In this document: one piece after another, positions 16,084 through 21,866 of the stretch
Numbering within the stretch: position 1 is the stretch's first letter
Layout: every line of letters begins with the position of its first letter
NCBI GenBank assembly: GCA_001586965.3
Contig: LUCW03000518.1
Coordinates: forward strand, 1 to 21,866
DNA from: Sphaeroforma sirkka
Taxonomy: Eukaryota; Opisthokonta; Ichthyosporea; Ichthyophonida
DNA length: 21,866 bases
Reading direction: 5' to 3'
Program-made: the position numbers and the translations under genes
Notes under the pieces: model-generated
What the model was told of the DNA's origin: nothing
The model's database searches: none
The model's input: only the letters and a program-made list of their open reading frames with translations

Positions 16084-17400
16084 CCGGCGTTTGCACAAGC
16101 GAGTCCGGCGGAGAAACAGCGTCGTACGCAACTCACGCAAGCGCAACACGAACAAGGACATCATGGGGCGGCGGACACAGTCCAACAACTTCGTCAGAAC
16201 GGTCACATTTGGCCAGGGGCACTTGAGTTAGCCACAGAAGTTAAGCGGCAATGTGGCACATGTTTGGGACAGGACACACTTCGTAAAGGTTTCCACCCGA
16301 TGATTAGCATCGATGCACGCTACCCGTGGGACCATATTCAAGTGGACTACATCCCGATGCCACTGGAGTCCAGACGCAAGAACAATTATATTCTTCACGT
16401 CTTAGACATCGCCACAGGCTATTCTATCCTTCGAGCCACACCGGACAAGACAAAGGAAACCACGACACAGACACTCATAGAGATTTTTGGCGAACATGGT
16501 TTCCCCCGTAAAATCCAAACAGACATGGGGAAGGAGTTCACCAACAAGTTAGTGGAGCTTCTGGTCCAGGAAGTGGGGATGCTACATAAGGTGTCTCCAC
16601 CATATCGACCCCAAGTGCTGGGCGCGGCAGAACGACGTCACAAGGAGATTACACGTTCTATTCGACAATGCTGTGAGGCAGTTCCCCTTCGATGGGACGA
16701 ACGCCTTCCGTTTACGATGTTATACCAGAACCTTCGGATATCCCGTCGCCATAAGAGTGCACCGTTTAGCGTGTACTCTGGCCGCCGCCATGTTCCGTTC
16801 GCCGATTTCACGGACGAGTTACCGGATTCTCAGCCGATGACGAATGACACCTGGGCACAACGATTAGACCAGTTACAGGACACTATATTGCCGACCCTCC
16901 ACCACATTACCAAGAAGTATACAGGCAAGCTTACGACGACATTTGACCGCCTGCATGCTCACGACTTGGTACATTTCGACGAAGGAGATGTGGTCATGGT
17001 ACGATCAGAAGGCCAAACAACGAAGGCTATGCGGCCATTGTTTGGACCATATGTAGTCAAAGCTAGACACGGCCAACGCTACGAGTTAGCGAACAGGGAT
17101 GGTTCCGCCCCACCAGAATTCAAGACCAAACCGGTACGGGTGGAACTCCTCCGTTTAGTGCATAGACGCACAGACCCACCAATTAACGAAGACTTATGGA
17201 CCGAAGGAGGGGTGGAGTTTCGCCATATTATCACACATCGTACGAATGATGAGACGGGGAAATTAGAATACCTGGTGAGATGGCGAGAAGGCGAACCAAC
17301 GTGGGAAACAGCAGAAGCTTTTGATGATGCCAACGATATCGCGGCCTACCACAAAGCTTCGCAGACACGGACACGTAAGCGCCAACGTGCACAAGTCTAA
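16084..17400 (+). CDS. pol: Integrase with HHCC, D,D35E, GPY/F motif and chromodomain (element B)
   Basis: The frame is open from 16084, just after an in-frame TAA, to the final TAA (17398-17400); no ATG is needed because this is part of a polyprotein. HHCC: HEQGHHGAADTV and CGTC (16132-16266). Core: Asp at 16345-16347 (VDYI), Asp at 16522-16524 (TDMGKEF) and Glu at 16630-16632, with exactly 35 residues between the last two. Then a Trp-containing helix, VVMVRSEG, PLFGPYVVKARH (the GPY/F module) and a chromodomain. It inserts cDNA into chromatin. This is the longest undamaged part of pol B (about 438 codons). Confidence 0.95.
   Translation, partial: PAFAQASPAEKQRRTQLTQAQHEQGHHGAADTVQQLRQNGHIWPGALELATEVKRQCGTCLGQDTLRKGFHPMISIDARYPWDHIQVDYIPMPLESRRKNNYILHVLDIATGYSILRATPDKTKETTTQTLIEIFGEHGFPRKIQTDMGKEFTNKLVELLVQEVGMLHKVSPPYRPQVLGAAERRHKEITRSIRQCCEAVPLRWDERLPFTMLYQNLRISRRHKSAPFSVYSGRRHVPFADFTDELPDSQPMTNDTWAQRLDQLQDTILPTLHHITKKYTGKLTTTFDRLHAHDLVHFDEGDVVMVRSEGQTTKAMRPLFGPYVVKARHGQRYELANRDGSAPPEFKTKPVRVELLRLVHRRTDPPINEDLWTEGGVEFRHIITHRTNDETGKLEYLVRWREGEPTWETAEAFDDANDIAAYHKASQTRTRKRQRAQV
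17206..17362 (+). other. Chromodomain at the integrase C-terminus (element B)
   Basis: VEFRHIITHR, then YLVRWREGEPTWETAEAF and an acidic helix, is a compact chromodomain with the YLVRW strand and the PTWE motif. It follows the GPY/F module, as in chromoviruses, where it steers integration to marked chromatin. An aromatic cage is only partly visible. Confidence 0.88.
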
Positions 17401-17439
17401 TACTTTATCTTCAATATAACTTTGTTCTCGGATATCGAG

Positions 17440-17716
17440 CTCAAGCTCTGGAGCATAAACCAGCAACTCTAGCTCCCGAGTATAAACCAGCCACTGAGCT
17501 CTTGAGTATAAAAAAAGCAGCGACTCTAGCTCCCGAGTATAAACCAGCAACTCGAGCTCTTGAGTATAAAAAAGCAGCGACTCTAGCTCCCGAGTATAAA
17601 CCAGCCACTCGAGCTCGCGAGAATAAACGGTTAGCACTCGAGCTCGCGAGGGAAAATCGTCAGCGGCTCAAGCTCGCGAGGTTAAATGAGCCACTCTTGC
17701 TTCGGAGTATAACACA
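17440..17716 (+). repeat. Tandem repeat array 1 in the 3' non-coding region of element B
   Basis: About ten units of 27-31 bp built on CTCTAGCTCCCGAGTATAAA; 27-bp and 30-bp types alternate in the middle of the array (17466-17608). Each unit holds a GAGCTC/CTCGAG-like palindromic core and most have a TATAAA or similar. The long frames crossing it on both strands are by-products of the repeats. Confidence 0.93.
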
Positions 17717-17920
17717 GCGAAATCAATCAAACAACTCCTTGGGCATTGTTTTGAAACAGCGGGTTAATGGTTTGCACGGTTTCTGCCACTGGCAGTTTTT
17801 TTTTCTCCGACACAAATACAGTCCTATATTGTACTTGCCAAACTCCTATATGCTGACACAGATGAACAGTAGCTTCAAGAATTCAAACACGACGGGTCGC
17901 TCGAGACGTACACATCGGGT
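17717..17920 (+). other. Unique spacer between the two repeat arrays
   Basis: About 200 bp without repeats or coding signal. A small palindrome CTGCCACTGGCAG is followed by a T9 run near 17800-17808; significance unknown. Confidence 0.5.
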
Positions 17921-18117
17921 CCTCTAGCTCTCTGAGGTAAAATGCCAGCACAATGCTCTAGCTCTCTGAGGATAAATGCCAGCACAATGCTCTAGCTCTC
18001 GAGGATAAATGCCAGCACAATGCTCTAGCTCTCGAGGATAAATGCCAGCACAATGCTCTAGCTCTCGAGGATAAATGCCAGCACAATGCTCTAGCTCTCG
18101 AGGATAATGCCAGCACA
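17921..18117 (+). repeat. Tandem repeat array 2 in the 3' non-coding region of element B
   Basis: About six units of 32-34 bp, typically GCTCTAGCTCTCGAGGATAA followed by ATGCCAGCACAAT. The last four copies are almost identical, so expansion is recent. The core is clearly related to array 1 (CTCTAGCTC-CGAG-ATAAA-CCAGCA), so both descend from one ancestral unit. Confidence 0.94.
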
Positions 18118-18147
18118 TAAGGTACTATGCTATTCTTATCATCTCTG

Positions 18148-18190
18148 AAACTGGCACACTGCTTTGTTCAGTGCTTCAGTTTGGGGGGGG
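18148..18190 (+). promoter_or_regulatory. Stem-loop and G8 polypurine tract before the 3' LTR
   Basis: AAACTG (18148) pairs with CAGTTT (18177-18182) and CACTG (18157) with CAGTG (18169-18173), forming a nested stem. It is followed immediately by eight G (18183-18190) and then the LTR at 18192. The G tract sits where a plus-strand primer polypurine tract is expected, though it lacks the usual A residues. Confidence 0.6.
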
Positions 18191-18191
18191 T

Positions 18192-18437
18192 TGTGGTCAG
18201 AATACAAGTACTTATATTTATTTGATTATTTTAGGTTTATTACAAGTTTTACAGTTTATCAGAATAATCTGATAAACTGGGTTTTAGGGTTTTGCTGGTT
18301 TTACAGCACATGACTAATGACTCATTTAAGAGTCAGTCATTTTAGGATTACTGTTTATAATTACTAATAAATGAACAACGTCCCCTCCTGAGGAGGGAGA
18401 ACGTTGAGATACAGTTATCTCGCGTATACTTACTACA
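18192..18437 (+). repeat. 3' LTR of element B
   Basis: 246 bp, direct repeat of 9861-10106 with two substitutions and two compensating one-base length changes. It ends ACTACA, followed by the ACTA(T) target duplication and satellite sequence. Confidence 0.96.
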
Positions 18438-20180
18438 ACTATATATATTAAGTTGAATTATTATATGTATGAAAATGAATTATTATATGTATTTGGATGT
18501 ATCACTATGTGTTTTAAGATGAATTAATATATGTATTAAGATGAATTAATATATGTATTAAGATGAATTACTTAATTTATTAAGGTTAATTATTATATGT
18601 ATGACGATGAAATACTATATGTATTAAGATGAATTATTATAGGTATTAAGATGCATTATTATATGTATTAAGATGAATTATTAAATGTGTTAAGATGAAT
18701 TACTATATGTATTATGATGGATTATTATATGTATTAAGATGAATTATAATATGTATTTAGATGAATTATTATATGTATTAAGATGAATTACTATATGTAT
18801 TAAGATGAATTAGAATATGTATAAAAATTAATTATTTTATGTATTGGAATAAATTACTATATGTATTAAGATGAATTATTATATGTATTGAGATGAATTA
18901 TTATGCGTATTAAGATGAATTTCTTAATTTAATAAGATGAATTACTATATGTATGACGATGAATTGCTATATGTATAAAGATGAATTATTATATGTATTA
19001 TGATGATTTATTATATGTATTGGGATGGATTACTATATGTATTAAGATGAATTTTTTTTTTATTAAGATGAATTATTATATGCATTAAGATGAATTATCA
19101 TATGTATTAAGATGAATTATTAAATGTATTGAGATTAATTATATGATATATTGAGATGAATAATTTTATGTATTAAGATGAATTACTATCTGTATTAAAA
19201 TGAATTACTATATGTATGAATATGAAATACTATATGTATTAAGATGAATTACTACATGTATTAAGATAAATTATCACATGTATTCAGATGAATTATTATA
19301 TGTACTCAGATGAATTATTATATGTAATAATATAAATTAATATATGTATTCAGATTAGTTATTATATGTTTCAAGATGAATTGTTATATGTTTTAAGATG
19401 AATTTTTATATGTATTAAGATGAATATCTATACGTATATAGATGAATTATTATATGTATTAAAATGAAATACTATATGTATAAAGATGAATATTAAGATG
19501 AATTTTTGTATGTATTAAGATGAATTATTATATGTATTAAGATGAATTACTATATGTATTAAGATGAATTATTATATGTATCAAGATAAATTACTTATTT
19601 TATCAATATGAAATTTTATATGTATCAAGATGAATTGCTATATGTATTAAGATGAATTATTATATGTATTAAGATGAAATACTATATGTATTAAGAGGAA
19701 TTATTATATGTATTAAGATGAATTAGTATATGTAAAAAGATGAATTATTATATGTATTCATATGAATTATTTTATGTATCAAGATGAATTATTAAATGTA
19801 TTAAGATGAATTACTATATGTATAAAGATGAATTATCATATGTATTAAAATGAAATACTATATGTATTAAGATGAATTATTATATGTATTGAAATTAATT
19901 ACTATATGTATGAAGATTAATTACTATATGTATTAAGATTAATTAATATATGTATAAAGATTAAATACTATATGTATTAAGATGAATTATTATATGTATC
20001 AAGATGAATTATTATATGTATTAAGAGGAAATATTATATGTATTAAGATGAAATACTATATATAATATGATGAATTATTATATGTATTGAGTTGAATTAT
20101 TATATGTATTGTGATGAATCATTATATGTATTTTGAGGAATTATTATATGTATTAAGATGAATTACTATATGTATTAAGA

Positions 20181-20838
20181 TGATTTTTTTAGGTATTAAG
20201 TTTAATTACTAAATGTATTAAGATGAATTATCATATGTATTAAGATGAATTACTATATTTATTTAGATGAATTATTATATGTATTAAGATGAATTAATAT
20301 ATGTATTAAAATGAATTACTATATGTATTAAGATTAATTATTATATGTATTAGGATGAATTACTATATGTATTAAGATGAATTATTATATGTATAAATAT
20401 TAATTACTATATGTACTAAGATTAATTATTATATGTATTAAGATGAATTACTATATTTATTGTGATGAATTACTATATGTATGGACATGAATTACTGTAT
20501 GTATTAAGATGATTTTTTTAGGTATTAAGTTGAATTACTAAATGTATTGAGATGAATTATCATATGTATTAAGATGAATTACTATATTTATTTAGATGAA
20601 TTATTATATGTATTAAGATGAATTAATATATGTATTAAAATGAATTACTATATGTATTAAGATTAATTATTATATGTATTAGGATCAATTACTATATGTA
20701 TTAAGATGAATTATTATATGTATAAAGATTAATTACTATATGTACTAAGATTAATTATTATATGTATTAAGATGAATTACTATATGTATTGTGATGAATT
20801 ACTATATGTATGGACATGAATTACTAAATGTATTAAGA
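20181..20838 (+). repeat. Higher-order duplication of 329 bp in the satellite
   Basis: Two successive blocks start at the unit variant TGATTTTTTTAGGTATTAAG (20181 and 20510). The following variants recur in the same order (ATTTATTTAGATG, GTACTAAGATTAATT, TATGGACATGAATTAC). The period is 329 bp, about 15 basic units. Confidence 0.88.
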
Positions 20839-20902
20839 TGAATTATTATATGTATTAATATGAATTACTATATGTATTAAGATGAATTATTATATGTATT
20901 AA

Positions 20903-21708
20903 GATGTATTACTAAATGTATTAAAATGAATTACTATATGTATTAAGATGGATATGTATCAAGATGAATTGATATATGTATTAAGATGAATTATTATATG
21001 TATGAAGATGAATTACTATATGTATTAAGATACATTATCATTGGTATTAAGATGAATTATTATATGTATTAAGATGAATTATATGATATATTGAGATGAA
21101 TTATTATATATTTGACGATGAATTACTACATGTATTAAGATGAATTATTATATGCAATAAGATGAATTAATTTATGTGTTAAGATGAAATACTATATGTA
21201 TTAAGTTGAATTACTAAATGTATTAAGATGAATTATCAAATGTATTATGATGAATTACTATATTTATTAAGATGGATATGTATCAAGATGAATTACTATA
21301 TGTATTAAGATGAATTATTATATGTATTAAGATGTATTACTAAATGTATTAAAATGAATTACTATATGTATTAAGATGGATATGTATCAAGATGAATTGA
21401 TATATGTATTAAGATGAATTATTATATGTATGAAGATGAATTACTATATGTATTAAGATACATTATCATTGGTATTAAGATGAATTATTATATGTATTAA
21501 GATGAATTATATGATATATTGAGATGAATTATTATATATTTGACGATGAATTACTACATGTATTAAGATGAAGTATTATATGCAATAAGATGAATTAATT
21601 TATGTGTTAAGATGAAATACTATATGTATTAAGTTGAATTACTAAATGTATTAAGATGAATTATCAAATGTATTATGATGAATTACTATATTTATTAAGA
21701 TGAATTAT
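20903..21708 (+). repeat. Higher-order duplication of 428 bp in the satellite
   Basis: Blocks starting at GATGTATTACTAAATG (20903 and 21331) share a rare truncated unit (GATGGATATGTATCAAG), a GATACATTATCATTGG unit and a GCAATAAGATGAATTAATT unit in the same order, with very few differences. The second block is cut off by the terminus at 21765. Confidence 0.88.
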
Positions 21709-21764
21709 TATATGTATTAAGATGAATTACTATGTGTAATAAGATGAATTATTTATGTATTAAG

Positions 21765-21866
21765 TGTAAACTTCGATGGTAGTTATATGAGGCTGTTGTG
21801 TGGTTGGTTGATGTTCTTCTATGGTTGGTTGAGGCTTTTGTATGGTTTTTTTTGAGGCTATTGTAT
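21765..21866 (+). repeat. Inverted-repeat terminus and GT-rich degenerate repeat at the right edge
   Basis: TGTAAACTTCGATGG at 21765-21779 is identical to the terminus of the element at 6210; the following bases (TAGTTATATG) diverge from it. From 21787 a degenerate 21-24 bp GT-rich repeat (GAGGCTNTTGTNTGGTTGG) runs to the window end, about four copies. This may be the left end of a related but different element extending beyond the window. Confidence 0.65.

Larger units (their letters stand above)
9861..18437 (+). mobile_element. Ty3/gypsy chromovirus-like LTR retrotransposon B, structurally complete
   Basis: 8577 bp with 246-bp direct LTRs (TGT...ACA), a 4-5 bp target duplication of satellite sequence, a 1.25-kb leader, gag, protease, RT, RNase H, methyltransferase-like domain, integrase with HHCC, D,D35E, GPY/F motif and chromodomain, then 0.8 kb of 3' non-coding DNA with two tandem-repeat arrays and a G8 tract. 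The polyprotein frame is interrupted by about eight one-base shifts (near 11470, 12750, 14330, 14695, 14935, 15185, 15660 and 16095) and one TGA (13595). The LTRs differ by only two substitutions and two homopolymer indels, so insertion was recent. Confidence 0.96.
18438..21764 (+). repeat. 22-bp AT-rich satellite array, right part
   Basis: About 150 units of the same repeat as 8151-9860, including shared unit strings (compare about 9440-9540 with 21100-21200), showing that it was one array before element B inserted. No coding capacity. It contains at least two large internal duplications listed separately and ends abruptly at an inverted-repeat terminus at 21765. Confidence 0.97.

Noticed and set aside
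17502..18118. Long ORFs crossing the 3' repeat arrays on both strands, encoding repeated ELE-type peptides
   Set aside because: They arise because some repeat units are multiples of three. They lack a conserved domain and lie after the pol stop, so they are repeat artefacts.

Overview
The window looks like a repeat-rich, probably heterochromatic stretch of a eukaryotic nuclear genome. It holds two unrelated copies of Ty3/gypsy-type LTR retrotransposons, a small inverted-repeat DNA element, a decayed multi-pass membrane receptor gene and about 5 kb of a 22-bp AT-rich satellite. There is no intact host gene. A fungus, perhaps an early-diverging lineage, is my best guess. It rests on the resemblance of the receptor fragment to fungal 7TM/RGS receptors and on the style of the retroelements, and is not proven.

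Layout, left to right. (1) 1-6128, minus strand: retrotransposon A, entering gag at the right and running through protease, reverse transcriptase, RNase H, a Dam-like methyltransferase-like domain, integrase and a chromodomain-like tail. Its 3' LTR lies beyond the window and no 5' LTR is recognisable. A degenerate tRNA-derived sequence on the plus strand lies inside gag. (2) 6210-7226: a 1017-bp element with 161-bp, almost identical terminal inverted repeats and an internal tandem duplication of about 325 bp, without coding capacity. (3) 7451-8150, plus strand: a five-transmembrane receptor-like pseudogene with in-frame TAG/TAA codons that runs straight into satellite DNA. (4) 8151-9860 and 18438-21764: one 22-bp satellite array split in two by (5) retrotransposon B at 9861-18437. 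B is complete in structure: two 246-bp LTRs, a 4-5 bp target duplication made of satellite sequence, gag, protease, RT, RNase H, methyltransferase-like domain, integrase with GPY/F motif and chromodomain, two related tandem-repeat arrays in the 3' non-coding part, and a G8 tract before the 3' LTR. (6) 21765-21866: the satellite ends exactly at a copy of the inverted-repeat terminus seen at 6210, followed by a GT-rich degenerate repeat.

The most interesting signal is a Dam/DIRS-like N6-adenine methyltransferase-like domain (NPPW in B, NPPC in A) at the same place, between RNase H and integrase, in both retrotransposons. A methyltransferase domain is known from DIRS-type tyrosine-recombinase retrotransposons. 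I do not recall it as a standard part of integrase-bearing Ty3/gypsy elements. Because A and B are clearly diverged, it looks like a lineage trait.

The two LTRs of B differ by only two substitutions plus two one-base homopolymer indels, yet its gag-pol frame is broken by about eight frameshifts and one stop. Element A shows the same pattern. Either the assembly carries homopolymer indels or young elements accumulate indels quickly, so the reading-frame breaks should not be taken at face value.
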